A stretch of DNA of 64,000 nucleotides, from the NCBI GenBank assembly GCA_002937455.1, contig PTJZ01000005.1:62001-126000 (forward strand). The letters are read 5' to 3'. Position numbers and translations under genes: made by a program. Numbering within the stretch: position 1 is the first letter of the stretch; each line of letters starts with the position of its first letter. Below are positions 10,256-18,966 of this stretch, piece after piece. The notes under the pieces were generated by a model. The model ran no database searches and had not been told where the DNA came from. It saw nothing but the letters and a program-made list of their open reading frames with translations. This DNA comes from Alphaproteobacteria bacterium MarineAlpha11_Bin1. Lineage in GTDB: Bacteria; Pseudomonadota; Alphaproteobacteria; MPNO01; UBA830.

Positions 10256-11147
10256 GACTTTGGGCAGGAAAGATACTGTTATTCCCAATTACTGGACCAT
10301 AGGGCCGCCCGATTCACCCGTGGCCGTTGAAAACGCGGATATTATTCTCCCATATCTGCCATACTTTCTCGCCGGTTGGGATATCCGATGGGTAGGAACA
10401 TCCATTAAAGGCGGCCCCGATTTGGCGGTTGAGGAATATGCTGACGGGTCCTTAAAAGTGGTGAACAGCGGATTACGACCGGCGGATCTTTCCTTCAATA
10501 ACAGCTATGACGCGGCGCGCTCACTAGCCTCCGAACTTATCAATATTTATTGCGCGCGCGACCCCATGGCGACCTGTCTGCGCGCCGGGGCGGTTAGGAT
10601 CGATGATGGTTTGCTAGTCCTCATCGAGGACTTCGGTCTCGAAAGCTCGAATATAGCCCTACATATGGCGGTTCTTGGATATAGGTTCTTTGGTGATCGC
10701 AAAATCATGGTCTTAAAGAGAGGAAACCAAGTGACGGGCACTTGCCTCGGCCTGTTACCTATGGTCAGGCTTCCCTTGCCGGACGACTGCGGGGATGCAT
10801 TCCGTGAATTTGTCCACGGATATTCCTCTATGCAAGATGAAAATATGGCTTATCTAAAGTTATGGGACGGGGAAGCGGCTACTTTTGGTGAGACTGCACC
10901 AATCAAAGCATTTGTAATTCTTGACCATATGGCGAGCGGACAACCTGTTCTCGAATCCACCTCGGGTTCTGTTTTAATAAAGAACGCGGCATTAACAACA
11001 ACTTCGACAGAGGAGATTTCTCCTAATTTCTGGTCCGGGCTGACGCTGCCTGATTCGGGGCCAAATTTCTATAATCTTCGTTTTTCTAAAAGTTTGGAGG
11101 CTGCGGTACTTCTGTCCCAAGAATTACGTACCGCCTCATCGATATGA
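10245..11147 (+). CDS. HprK-like protein with degenerate P-loop (hypothetical)
   Basis: A 300-aa soluble protein without signal or membrane segments, starting inside the end of regA (11-bp overlap), so it is probably translated with regBA. The middle resembles the HPr-kinase-like fold used by small HprK-related kinases. A strand-turn CLRAGAVRIDDGLLVLIED sits where such proteins have the strand leading into the Walker A loop. It is followed by a helix (NIALHMAVLGYRFFGDR) where they have the helix and the downstream acidic pair. The expected GxSGxGKS is replaced by EDFGLESSN, which lacks the P-loop Lys. Catalysis is therefore doubtful. The assignment rests on pattern only, and a wholly new family is possible. 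Confidence 0.55.
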   Translation: MNCETLGRKDTVIPNYWTIGPPDSPVAVENADIILPYLPYFLAGWDIRWVGTSIKGGPDLAVEEYADGSLKVVNSGLRPADLSFNNSYDAARSLASELINIYCARDPMATCLRAGAVRIDDGLLVLIEDFGLESSNIALHMAVLGYRFFGDRKIMVLKRGNQVTGTCLGLLPMVRLPLPDDCGDAFREFVHGYSSMQDENMAYLKLWDGEAATFGETAPIKAFVILDHMASGQPVLESTSGSVLIKNAALTTTSTEEISPNFWSGLTLPDSGPNFYNLRFSKSLEAAVLLSQELRTASSI

Positions 11148-11242
11148 ATATCGGTTATTTCATGGCTCGAAATATTCCTTTGCCCGATCGGCCTAATTCG
11201 CGATTGGGATCCATAAAACTAAGCTGATACAACTTTCTGACT

Positions 11243-11263
11243 AGGGTTCTTTTGAACCCTTTT
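11243..11263 (+). terminator. Short hairpin with T tract after the regBA unit
   Basis: AGGGTTC at 11243-11249 and GAACCCT at 11254-11260 form a 7-bp stem with a TTTT loop, followed by TTT at 11261-11263. It lies about 100 bp after the HprK-like gene and before the decarboxylase gene. The shape is that of a small intrinsic terminator, though the stem is short and the T run is weak. Confidence 0.4.
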
Positions 11264-11313
11264 CAGTGTTAGCCTTGGTATGGTGTGCACTGAAAAACTT
11301 CAATAGCGGGCCA

Positions 11314-12264
11314 ATGATGTCGGTTCCCAAGAAAATTCTGGTCACTGGCGGCGCCGGATTTATCGGTTCTCATCTGTGCGAACGGCTTTTAAATGATGGC
11401 CAAGACGTTCTTTGTGTAGATAACTACTACACGGGTATCAAAGACAACATTTCTCACCTAATGGAAAATCCGCGGTTTGAGATCATGCGGCATGACGTGA
11501 CTTTCCCTCTTTATGTGGAAGTAGACGAGATCTACAATCTTGCTTGTCCGGCATCCCCGATCCATTATCAATACGATCCAGTTCAGACCACAAAAACTAG
11601 TGTGCATGGCGCGATAAACCTCCTGGGCTTAGCTAAACGCCTAGAATCAAAAATTTTTCAGGCATCTACCAGTGAAGTCTACGGTGATCCTCAGGTCCAC
11701 CCGCAGCACGAAACCTATTGGGGAAATACTAATCCCATCGGGCTGCGGGCATGCTACGATGAAGGTAAGCGCTGTGCTGAAACCTTGTTTTTCGACTACC
11801 GTCGGCAACACGGATTACAAATCAAAGTCGCGCGCATCTTTAATACCTATGGCCCCCGAATGCATCCGAATGATGGGCGTGTCGTCTCCAACTTTATTGT
11901 CCAGGCATTGCGCGGCGAGGATATTACAATTTATGGAGATGGGTCCCAGACACGCTCATTCTGCTATGTGGACGACTTGATCGAGGCCTTTGTGCGCATC
12001 ATGGAGACCGACGACGATTTCACCGGTCCGGTGAATATTGGGAATCCTGGAGAATTCACGATTTTGGAATTAGCGAAGAAGATAATCTCTACGGTGGGTA
12101 ATAATAGCAAAATCGTCAACTTGCCGCTACCCAATGACGACCCCGGCCGTCGACGTCCCGATATATCCCTTGCGAAAGAAAAACTGGGCTGGGAGCCGAC
12201 GATAGCACTGGACGAAGGGCTTGAGCGGACCATTTCTTACTTTGATCATCTGCTATCGAAATGA
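11314..12264 (+). CDS. UDP-glucuronate decarboxylase (UDP-xylose synthase), SDR family
   Basis: An extended SDR of 316 aa that oxidises and decarboxylates UDP-glucuronate to UDP-xylose for polysaccharide synthesis. The NAD-binding [14 protein letters not shown], the catalytic Tyr-x-x-x-Lys in [11 protein letters not shown], and the family-specific [22 protein letters not shown] and [21 protein letters not shown] are all present. ATG 11314 (or 11317) is chosen because it places [10 protein letters not shown] at the N-terminus. The longer GTG at 11266 would add 16 unlikely residues beside the terminator-like hairpin. It is convergent with the first asparagine-synthase gene and fits the surrounding polysaccharide region. 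Confidence 0.92.
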   Translation: MMSVPKKILVTGGAGFIGSHLCERLLNDGQDVLCVDNYYTGIKDNISHLMENPRFEIMRHDVTFPLYVEVDEIYNLACPASPIHYQYDPVQTTKTSVHGAINLLGLAKRLESKIFQASTSEVYGDPQVHPQHETYWGNTNPIGLRACYDEGKRCAETLFFDYRRQHGLQIKVARIFNTYGPRMHPNDGRVVSNFIVQALRGEDITIYGDGSQTRSFCYVDDLIEAFVRIMETDDDFTGPVNIGNPGEFTILELAKKIISTVGNNSKIVNLPLPNDDPGRRRPDISLAKEKLGWEPTIALDEGLERTISYFDHLLSK

Positions 12265-12343
12265 TCGTTAGCTCCGGTCAAGAAGGAAATTTCACCGTCA
12301 CGCACTTCCCTCGTGCACCGGGTCGCTCCGATCAGTTCTTGGG

Positions 12344-12359
12344 ATCCCATCTATGGGAT
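12344..12359. repeat. Inverted repeat between convergent genes
   Basis: ATCCCAT at 12344-12350 and ATGGGAT at 12353-12359 form a perfect 7-bp inverted repeat with a 2-base centre, in the 157-bp space between two convergent genes. It could cruciform or act in bidirectional termination, but there is no T tract on either side. Confidence 0.3.
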
Positions 12360-12421
12360 AGACGCGTCGTCCAGCATGCTTTGCTATTGTATTTGGGGTA
12401 CCTTGATATAAATACCATTTC

Positions 12422-14206
12422 TTAAGAGTAGCAATCTTCTGCAATTCGCTTGGCCCAACCTCGGAAACCACGCTCGGTTGCTGTTGGATCGTCGTTTAAA
12501 AGCCAGTCGCGCATCGGGACGGCAAAACCGGTCTTTGGACGTTTCAGAATCTCATCCGGTAGTGGCTTGGCTAGGCTATGGGCCATATCCAATTTCCCTG
12601 GTGGTGCGGCGGAGACTAGCATGGGTGCAAGTTTTCTGAAGAAGACTGTATCGACTAGTGGTACGCGGATCTCGAGAGAATTAGCCATTCCCGCCCAGTC
12701 GGAGTCGCGAAGTAACTGACTACGCATATACCAGGTGGACTCTAATGCAGAGACTTTGGCCCTTGGCGTTTTAAGTCGGTCGACTTGTCCGCGCCTAAAT
12801 GAACCCTCTTCCAGCTCTTCCCAGCCGATCTGCGCCATGTCGGGATCCATCAACCCTCGTAGCTCCCACGGCATGAAAAGTGCGCGCCTTAAAAGATAGG
12901 CATCCGGATATGTGGTCCCATATTCGAGGATGCTAGAGTATTTAGGCGATGTGACAGCACTAATAAGCGGTGAGCTTAGTTTTCGGAGCAGCCTGCCGGC
13001 GTGGCGCATGCCGGGAATCGTGCCCAGTAGTCCGGTAATTCTTGGAATTTCGTTGAAACTTTTGTAGCCGCCGAAAAGTTCATCACCGCCAAGTCCTGAC
13101 ATGGCGACCTTCAATCCAGTTTCTGCCGTAACCTTACTGACGAAATAGGTGTTAACGCCGTCGATCGAAGGCTGATCCATGGCTATACACAGCCGATCAT
13201 ATTCGTCTCGGAAGTCAGTAACTTTTACCCGCTGGGTACGGTGGGCGGTATCGTAGTGAGTTGCGACTCTCTCGGCCAACGCCGCTTCGTCGAACTCTGT
13301 ACCTTCGAATTCGTCAAATGCGAGAGTGACCGATCGCAACCCTTTAGGCTGGATTTCAGAAGTAAGTCCGACGATTGTAGCCGAGTCGAGCCCCGCTGAG
13401 AGAAATGCGCCGACGGGTACGTCGGCTACTAGATGATGCCTCAACGTATCAAGGAGAGCGTCGCGCAGATCGGCTCCCGCCCATGCTGCAGAATCACCTT
13501 CCGCTGCAGCCAGTTCTGCAGTTACATCGAAATAGCGTTGTGGCGTCCGAGCACCATTACCGTCGATCCACATCGTAGATCCAGCTGGTAAGGCGCGGAT
13601 ATGTTCGAACATAGTCCATGGCTCCGGCACATAACCCCACACATAGAAACCCGCCCGCCCCGGCGCCGAAGGCGAGGTATCGATATTACCGCTTGCCAGC
13701 AATGCTTTTACCTGAGAGGCAAACCATAAAGTGGTGCCGTCGTCCGAGTAATATAGCGGCTTGATTCCAAAACCATCACGGGCAAGTAGAATACCACCTT
13801 TTTTTCTATCGTGGATCGCAAATGCAAACATACCCCGCAAACGCTCAACCATTGCCCGGCCGTATCTGTCATATAGATGGAGTAAAACCTCGGTATCCGA
13901 GCCAGACTGAAAGGAATGTCCAGAGGCTTCCAACTCCCTGCGAAGCTCTCGGTAATTATAGATTTCGCCATTATACGTTATTGTTAGGCGACCGTGGTCA
14001 AACAGCATTGGCTGTGATCCGCCATCGCTAAGATCGATAATCGATAACCGGCGATGTGAGAAACCGACCCGGCTATCCGCTGATATCCACTTGCCCTTAC
14101 CGTCAGGGCCACGGGGGGCCATGACGTCACTCATACGGCTAAGAGAGGCGGAATCTAAGGTAGATGCGGACGTTGTGTAGGCGAAAATACCAGAAATTCC
14201 ACACAT
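12422..14206 (-). CDS. Asparagine synthase (glutamine-hydrolysing) family, surface-polysaccharide type
   Basis: A 594-aa protein with an N-terminal class II glutaminase domain and a C-terminal ATP-pyrophosphatase-like synthase domain. ATG 14206 is chosen because it puts the catalytic Cys at position 2 (MCGISGIF). A TTG start five codons upstream would bury it. RGPDGKG, NGEIYNYREL and SGSDTEVLLH show an intact glutaminase. The synthase PP-loop reads FLSAGLDSATIVGL, with Ala in place of the first Gly of the usual SGGxDS. It is more likely an amidotransferase for a sugar or polysaccharide than the housekeeping asparagine synthase. It is divergent from a second copy across 477 bp. Confidence 0.9.
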   Translation of the reverse strand: MCGISGIFAYTTSASTLDSASLSRMSDVMAPRGPDGKGKWISADSRVGFSHRRLSIIDLSDGGSQPMLFDHGRLTITYNGEIYNYRELRRELEASGHSFQSGSDTEVLLHLYDRYGRAMVERLRGMFAFAIHDRKKGGILLARDGFGIKPLYYSDDGTTLWFASQVKALLASGNIDTSPSAPGRAGFYVWGYVPEPWTMFEHIRALPAGSTMWIDGNGARTPQRYFDVTAELAAAEGDSAAWAGADLRDALLDTLRHHLVADVPVGAFLSAGLDSATIVGLTSEIQPKGLRSVTLAFDEFEGTEFDEAALAERVATHYDTAHRTQRVKVTDFRDEYDRLCIAMDQPSIDGVNTYFVSKVTAETGLKVAMSGLGGDELFGGYKSFNEIPRITGLLGTIPGMRHAGRLLRKLSSPLISAVTSPKYSSILEYGTTYPDAYLLRRALFMPWELRGLMDPDMAQIGWEELEEGSFRRGQVDRLKTPRAKVSALESTWYMRSQLLRDSDWAGMANSLEIRVPLVDTVFFRKLAPMLVSAAPPGKLDMAHSLAKPLPDEILKRPKTGFAVPMRDWLLNDDPTATERGFRGWAKRIAEDCYS

Positions 14207-14407
14207 TAAAGAGGCTTCCAACGCATAAAGAAAGGAGGTTTATGTATTTCGGTTAGCGGGATATCGCGAGTCAATTGGGCTATAACAGTCATATGAGGAC
14301 AATCGGAATTACTTGACGCCGGGTCAGGGCGTCACCATACACCAAATAACGTTAACGCGTTGTCCGCAACAACATGGGCAATCTTCATGCAACTTCAGAC
14401 CCTTTGG

Positions 14408-14429
14408 CTCAGGCAGGTGACCTGCTGAG
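14408..14429. promoter_or_regulatory. Inverted repeat in divergent asnB/asnB region
   Basis: CTCAG (14408-14412), one extra G, CAGG (14414-14417), TGA, CCTG (14421-14424) and CTGAG (14425-14429) form a 9-bp stem with one bulge and a 3-base loop. It lies midway in the 477-bp space between the two divergent asparagine-synthase genes. It could be an operator or an RNA hairpin in the second gene's leader. The rest of this space holds no recognised gene apart from the doubtful small ORF at 14477. Confidence 0.3.
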
Positions 14430-14476
14430 TGCCGGATTTAGGATAGTGCGCACAACAAGCACGTTAGGCACACGAT

Positions 14477-14653
14477 ATGAGCATTTATAACACTAATTAT
14501 TTTCATAAGCCCGGCCTCAATTTACTTATTTGTGGGGGCAGTGGTGAAGAGGTTATGAAGTATGGATACCATCTCTCATATCTTCCTAATGTTTGGCGGG
14601 GATCATTAAAAGTGAATGACCGTTTCCCAGCCCGCACAGCATTCAAGAGGTAA
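14477..14653 (+). CDS. Doubtful small ORF, 58 aa
   Basis: An ATG-to-TAA frame of 58 codons (MSIYNTNYFHKPGLNLLICG at the start) lies just upstream of the second asparagine-synthase gene. It has no convincing Shine-Dalgarno sequence and no recognised domain. Reported because it fills much of a long intergenic region. It may be chance. Confidence 0.15.
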   Translation: MSIYNTNYFHKPGLNLLICGGSGEEVMKYGYHLSYLPNVWRGSLKVNDRFPARTAFKR

Positions 14654-14683
14654 GAATCCAATGTTTAAAAATGGCGGAAACTT

Positions 14684-16597
14684 ATGTGCGGGATAGCTGG
14701 TCTAGTCGGACCCTGGCCATCTTCTCTGGTCGCTGCAATGACCGAGGCAATCGCTCACCGTGGTCCAGACGGTCAAGGATTGTGGGCCGACGAAGGCGTA
14801 GCGTTGGGCCACCGGCGCCTATCAATCATCGACCTGACTGATAAGGCGGCACAGCCGATGCAAACGCCGGATGGACGTTATCTACTGACCTATAACGGCG
14901 AAATCTATAATTACCGTGAGTTGCGAATGGAGTTGGAACAGACCGGGATTGTGTTCCGGACGGCTTCAGATACGGAGGTAATGTTATATCTGTTCGCGCG
15001 CTACGGACTTGATTGCGTTGAAAAGCTAAGCGGAATATTTGCCTTTGCTGTTTGGGATAGGCAAAGCCGAACGCTTTCGTTAGCCCGAGATCATCTTGGC
15101 GTGAAGCCTTTATATTACTCAGAGCTTTCTATGGGGTTTCTCTTCGCATCGGAGTTGAAAGCCTTGACTTTGTGCCCCGACCTACCGCGCGACTTAGATC
15201 CATCCACCGTGGCTGACCATCTCGGCTACCTTTGGACGGCGGGCGGGAATACAATGCTCAAAAATGTAAAGAAACTTCGCCCTGGATCCACACTGACTGT
15301 TTCCGCCGACGGTGAGGTGAGACAAGAAAGGTATTATCGCACGCCGTACTTTGAGCCCGACACAACTTTAGGCGATGCCGACCCCAGAGCACTACAAAGG
15401 CAGATTGATGGTATCGTCGCCGAACAGTTGGTCGCAGACGTTGATGTTGGTGCGCTTCTATCCGGTGGTGTTGATTCAAGCACTATCGTTGCTGCAATGT
15501 GCCGTGCTACTGACCCGGATAAAATTACTACGTTCTGCGCGTCAGTTAACAAACCAGAGTCTGGTACTGATAACTTCGGTGACGATCAAACCCATGCGCG
15601 GATCGTTGCGAGACATCTCGGTGTAAAATTGATTGAGGTGTCGACCGACGCTGATCTGGTGGAATTACTGCCCGGCATGGTTTGGCAGCTTGATGAGCCG
15701 ACAGCGGATTTCGCTGCCGTTCAAACATTCTTGCTGGCAAAGGCAGCGCGCGAAAATGGAATCAAGGTGCTGTTGTCGGGCGTTGGAGGAGATGATTTGT
15801 TTACCGGATATGGCCGGCACACGGCTGGCCTAATTTGGGCCATCGCGAACCAAATACCGGGGATGCGCTCTTTGGGCGCCGGTCTACTGGGCCTGTTTCC
15901 ACCGTCTACCATTCTTGGCCGTCGGCTGAAGCGAATCGGCGCGCTTCTAGCGATGGAGGAGGACACGATGCTTGCCGATGGGATGAGTTATTCTGCGGTG
16001 GGTGCTGGAGGATGCTTGAAACTACTTTCAGCAGGCGTTCGGGACGCAATACCTGCTGATGGCATTGCGGCCGGCATACGTGCTTCTCTGGAAGTAACGC
16101 GGGGACGACATCCCGTTGAACGGTTTCTCGATCTCGAGCTTAACAGCTTCATGCCAGATCATAATCTTAACTATACTGATAAAATGTCGATGCAGGCGGG
16201 CGTAGAAGTGCGTGTTCCACTGGTTGACCATAGACTGGTTGCAGTTGCGATGGAGCTACCACTGTCAGCCAAAATTTCTCTTTTCCAGACCAAGCGCATC
16301 TTGCGATCCTCACAAAAGGACCGCTTGCCGTCCGAAATCCTGACGCGTGCGAAACAAGGCTTCGGGGTTCCGGTACGAAACTGGCTTCAGGGTGTCGCCC
16401 GCGATCTAATGGAGGAACTGACATCCTCTAAGACTATTTCTGCACGAGGTTTGTTCGATCCTCATGCTGTCTCTTCACTCAAGGCGGACTTTCAGGCTGG
16501 TCGAGTGGATGCGGCCTTCACTCTATTTCCTATGATGGCAATGGAACTATGGTGCCGCGCTCTCGAAAACACGGAGACCGTGATTGTCAATGATTAG
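14684..16597 (+). CDS. Asparagine synthase (glutamine-hydrolysing) family, second copy
   Basis: A 637-aa two-domain amidotransferase. Translation from ATG 14684 gives the nucleophile Cys2 (MCGIAGLVG). The glutaminase domain shows HRGPDGQG, NGEIYNYREL and SDTEVMLYLF. The synthase PP-loop is the canonical LLSGGVDSSTIV, followed by LSGVGGDDLFTGY and the C-terminal KQGFGVPVRNWL. Genes of this type are common in exopolysaccharide clusters, where they may amidate uronic-acid groups. Two divergent, clearly non-identical copies here, beside sugar-nucleotide genes, support that reading over plain asparagine synthesis. Confidence 0.92.
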   Translation: MCGIAGLVGPWPSSLVAAMTEAIAHRGPDGQGLWADEGVALGHRRLSIIDLTDKAAQPMQTPDGRYLLTYNGEIYNYRELRMELEQTGIVFRTASDTEVMLYLFARYGLDCVEKLSGIFAFAVWDRQSRTLSLARDHLGVKPLYYSELSMGFLFASELKALTLCPDLPRDLDPSTVADHLGYLWTAGGNTMLKNVKKLRPGSTLTVSADGEVRQERYYRTPYFEPDTTLGDADPRALQRQIDGIVAEQLVADVDVGALLSGGVDSSTIVAAMCRATDPDKITTFCASVNKPESGTDNFGDDQTHARIVARHLGVKLIEVSTDADLVELLPGMVWQLDEPTADFAAVQTFLLAKAARENGIKVLLSGVGGDDLFTGYGRHTAGLIWAIANQIPGMRSLGAGLLGLFPPSTILGRRLKRIGALLAMEEDTMLADGMSYSAVGAGGCLKLLSAGVRDAIPADGIAAGIRASLEVTRGRHPVERFLDLELNSFMPDHNLNYTDKMSMQAGVEVRVPLVDHRLVAVAMELPLSAKISLFQTKRILRSSQKDRLPSEILTRAKQGFGVPVRNWLQGVARDLMEELTSSKTISARGLFDPHAVSSLKADFQAGRVDAAFTLFPMMAMELWCRALENTETVIVND

Positions 16598-16723
16598 AAT
16601 TTGTTTACTGATCAACCTAGCCTTCGACTTCCCGAAAACCTGCCCCAGCAAAGTTCTGTACTTAATGAGCGGGTATCCTTTAAACGTCTTTATGGGGGCG
16701 AAATTTATGTATGGATATAGTTG

Positions 16724-16742
16724 CGCCTGACCTCGTCAGGCG
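16724..16742. promoter_or_regulatory. Strong 8-bp hairpin between asnB-like gene and oxidoreductase
   Basis: CGCCTGAC (16724-16731), loop CTC, GTCAGGCG (16735-16742) is a perfect 8-bp GC-rich stem. It is followed by an AT-rich stretch but not a T run, and the ATG of the next gene is 40 bp away. GACATAAAT occurs on both sides of that stretch (16742 and 16774 areas). It could be a weak terminator of the upstream gene, an attenuator, or an operator. Confidence 0.4.
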
Positions 16743-16782
16743 ACATAAATTAAAAATGGTTGGAATTGGTTTGGTGACATAA

Positions 16783-18951
16783 ATGAAACAAGTCATTCAA
16801 AGCGCCCGCTCAGGCAAGTTGGCTCTTAAAGAGGTGCCTGAGGCAAGGGTCCGGGCTGGCCATCTATTAGTGCAAACCAAGGCTTCTCTAATCTCCGCGG
16901 GAACTGAGCGTATGGTTGTCAAATTCGCTCAAAAAAGCCTGTTAGGTAAGGCTAAAGCGCGGCCGGACTTGGTAAAGAAGGTGATCGATAAGACGAAGCG
17001 CGATGGCCTAGGCGCCACGATGCGTGCGGTGATGGCGCGGTTAGATCAACCGTTGCCCCTGGGTTATTCAGCGGCCGGGATTGTGGTTGAGGTTGGTACC
17101 GGTCTGGAAGGAAAGTTCCGGGTTGGACAGCGAGTTGCTATGGCGGGTGCCGGCCTCGCAAATCATGCAGAACTGAACACGATACCGGCGAATCTCTGCG
17201 CGCCTGTGCCCGACGACGTCAACGACGAAGAAGCCTGTTTCGGAACGCTGGGTGCAATTGCTATGAACGGGGTGCGGCTTCTTGAGCCACAGTTGGGCGA
17301 TGTCATCGGAGTAATCGGCGTTGGACTGGTTGGCCAACTCGCGGTGCAGTTCGCAGACCTTGCCGGCTGTCGGGTTATAGCTCTGGATTATAGTGCCGAC
17401 CGTTTAAAGCTCGCTGAATATGGTGGAGCGGAACTAGCATATAATCTCGGCGATGGTGATCCGACCGCCTCAATTATGGCCCTATCAAGTGGCCGAGGCT
17501 GTGATGGTGTCGTGATCGCGGCAGCAACCGATGGCAACGAGCCGTTTGATACAGCTGCGACTATTTCTCGAGACAGGGGTAAAATTAGTCTTATAGGGCT
17601 TACGGGGACCGAGTTCGATTACCGAACGTTTATGAGGAAGGAACTGTCTATCGTAGTATCGCGCTCATACGGGCCCGGGCGTTACGATCCAGATTATGAG
17701 AACCGGAATATTAAATTTCCGGTTGGTTTCGTCCGTTGGACCGAAACTCGTAACCTTGAAGAAACTGTCCGTCTTATGTCGCGACGGCGGGACCATCGGC
17801 TCGAAGTGGAACAGATGATAACGCACAAGTTTCCATTCTTGGAAGCAGAACATGCCTACGAAATGGTCGCCCAAAATACCGAATCTCATCTTGGCGTTAT
17901 TCTAGAGTATGATTTTGATAAACAGGAAATGTCACCGAAACTGCGAACGCCAGTATCTGTTTCTAGAGGAGAGCAGACGGCGGGGAAATGTATTCTCGGT
18001 GTGATCGGCGCTGGCAATTTCGCACGCACCGTCTTGTTGCCGTGCTTAAAGAAGATTGATGGCGTTGAACTGCACACTTTGGTTACTGAGCGTGGGATCT
18101 CGGCCGGCCACTCCGAAGAGGTATTCGGATTCATTCACTCGGACACCGATGATAAGGCGGTTTTCGAAAATGCCGATATTAATGCAGTTCTAATTGCTAC
18201 GCCCCATTCCACTCATGCCGAGCTGACGACCCGAGCGCTTGAGACAGGTAAGGCGGTGCTGGTGGAGAAACCGCTGGCGCTCGACCGAGAACAGCTCAAT
18301 ACAATTATCCGAGCACGCTTGAAATCAGATGCTTTCTTTTCGGTTGGGTTCAATAGGCGGTTCGCGCCCATGGCGGTACAGGCTCGCAATAGATTATCGC
18401 AGGAGGCGGGGACTAAATACGTGCTACTTCGCGTTAATGCTGGTCAGCTTTCTGAAGAGTCGTGGCAGAACGAAATTGATGAGGGTAATGGACGAATATT
18501 AGGCGAGGTGTGCCATTTTGTTGATTTGGCTCGGTTTCTTGTTGGCAAAAATATCAAGACCGTTCAGGCTTCGGCCGCATCAGTTTCCCACGGCGACTGT
18601 GATGACCTCACGGTTTCTCTAAACTTTTCCGATGGTAGTTTAGCGACTATTGCATACACTGCGCTCGGTGACCCCGCCTATTCTAAAGAACTAATTGAAG
18701 CCTTCGCCGGTGGGACGGTAATAAACATCAACGATTTCCGCAGCATGACGGTTACCTCAGCCGGCAAGGAACACAAGCCGATTCGATCTATCGAGCAGGA
18801 TAAAGGCCATGCTGCTGAATTGGAGGCGTTTGCGAGGGCGGTCGCGGCGGGGGGAGCGGCTCCGGCCGATGAATCAGAGATTGTCGAAACTAGCTTTGCG
18901 ACAATAGCCGTTATCGAGTCACTGCAACGGGGCAGTCCGGTGGATCTCTGA
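16783..18951 (+). CDS. Two-domain oxidoreductase: zinc-type alcohol dehydrogenase-like + Gfo/Idh/MocA
   Basis: A 722-aa fusion. Residues 1 to about 375 form a medium-chain dehydrogenase with a nucleotide-binding GVIGVGLVGQLAVQ, but the catalytic and structural zinc ligands are not obvious. Residues about 400-722 form a Gfo/Idh/MocA dehydrogenase with CILGVIGAGNFART (Rossmann start), VLVEKPLALD (the EKP motif) and GEVCHFVDLARFL. Such fusions are found in polysaccharide clusters next to heparinase II/III-like genes, as here with a 15-bp gap. They probably oxidise or epimerise a nucleotide sugar, but the substrate is not known to me. Confidence 0.9.
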   Translation: MKQVIQSARSGKLALKEVPEARVRAGHLLVQTKASLISAGTERMVVKFAQKSLLGKAKARPDLVKKVIDKTKRDGLGATMRAVMARLDQPLPLGYSAAGIVVEVGTGLEGKFRVGQRVAMAGAGLANHAELNTIPANLCAPVPDDVNDEEACFGTLGAIAMNGVRLLEPQLGDVIGVIGVGLVGQLAVQFADLAGCRVIALDYSADRLKLAEYGGAELAYNLGDGDPTASIMALSSGRGCDGVVIAAATDGNEPFDTAATISRDRGKISLIGLTGTEFDYRTFMRKELSIVVSRSYGPGRYDPDYENRNIKFPVGFVRWTETRNLEETVRLMSRRRDHRLEVEQMITHKFPFLEAEHAYEMVAQNTESHLGVILEYDFDKQEMSPKLRTPVSVSRGEQTAGKCILGVIGAGNFARTVLLPCLKKIDGVELHTLVTERGISAGHSEEVFGFIHSDTDDKAVFENADINAVLIATPHSTHAELTTRALETGKAVLVEKPLALDREQLNTIIRARLKSDAFFSVGFNRRFAPMAVQARNRLSQEAGTKYVLLRVNAGQLSEESWQNEIDEGNGRILGEVCHFVDLARFLVGKNIKTVQASAASVSHGDCDDLTVSLNFSDGSLATIAYTALGDPAYSKELIEAFAGGTVININDFRSMTVTSAGKEHKPIRSIEQDKGHAAELEAFARAVAAGGAAPADESEIVETSFATIAVIESLQRGSPVDL

Positions 18952-18966
18952 TGGCTCCGCTGCAGG

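Noticed and set aside
14231..14256. AGGAGGT followed by a four-codon frame (MYFG) beside the first asnB
   Set aside because: A perfect Shine-Dalgarno but on the strand opposite to asnB. The frame is too short and no leader function can be argued.
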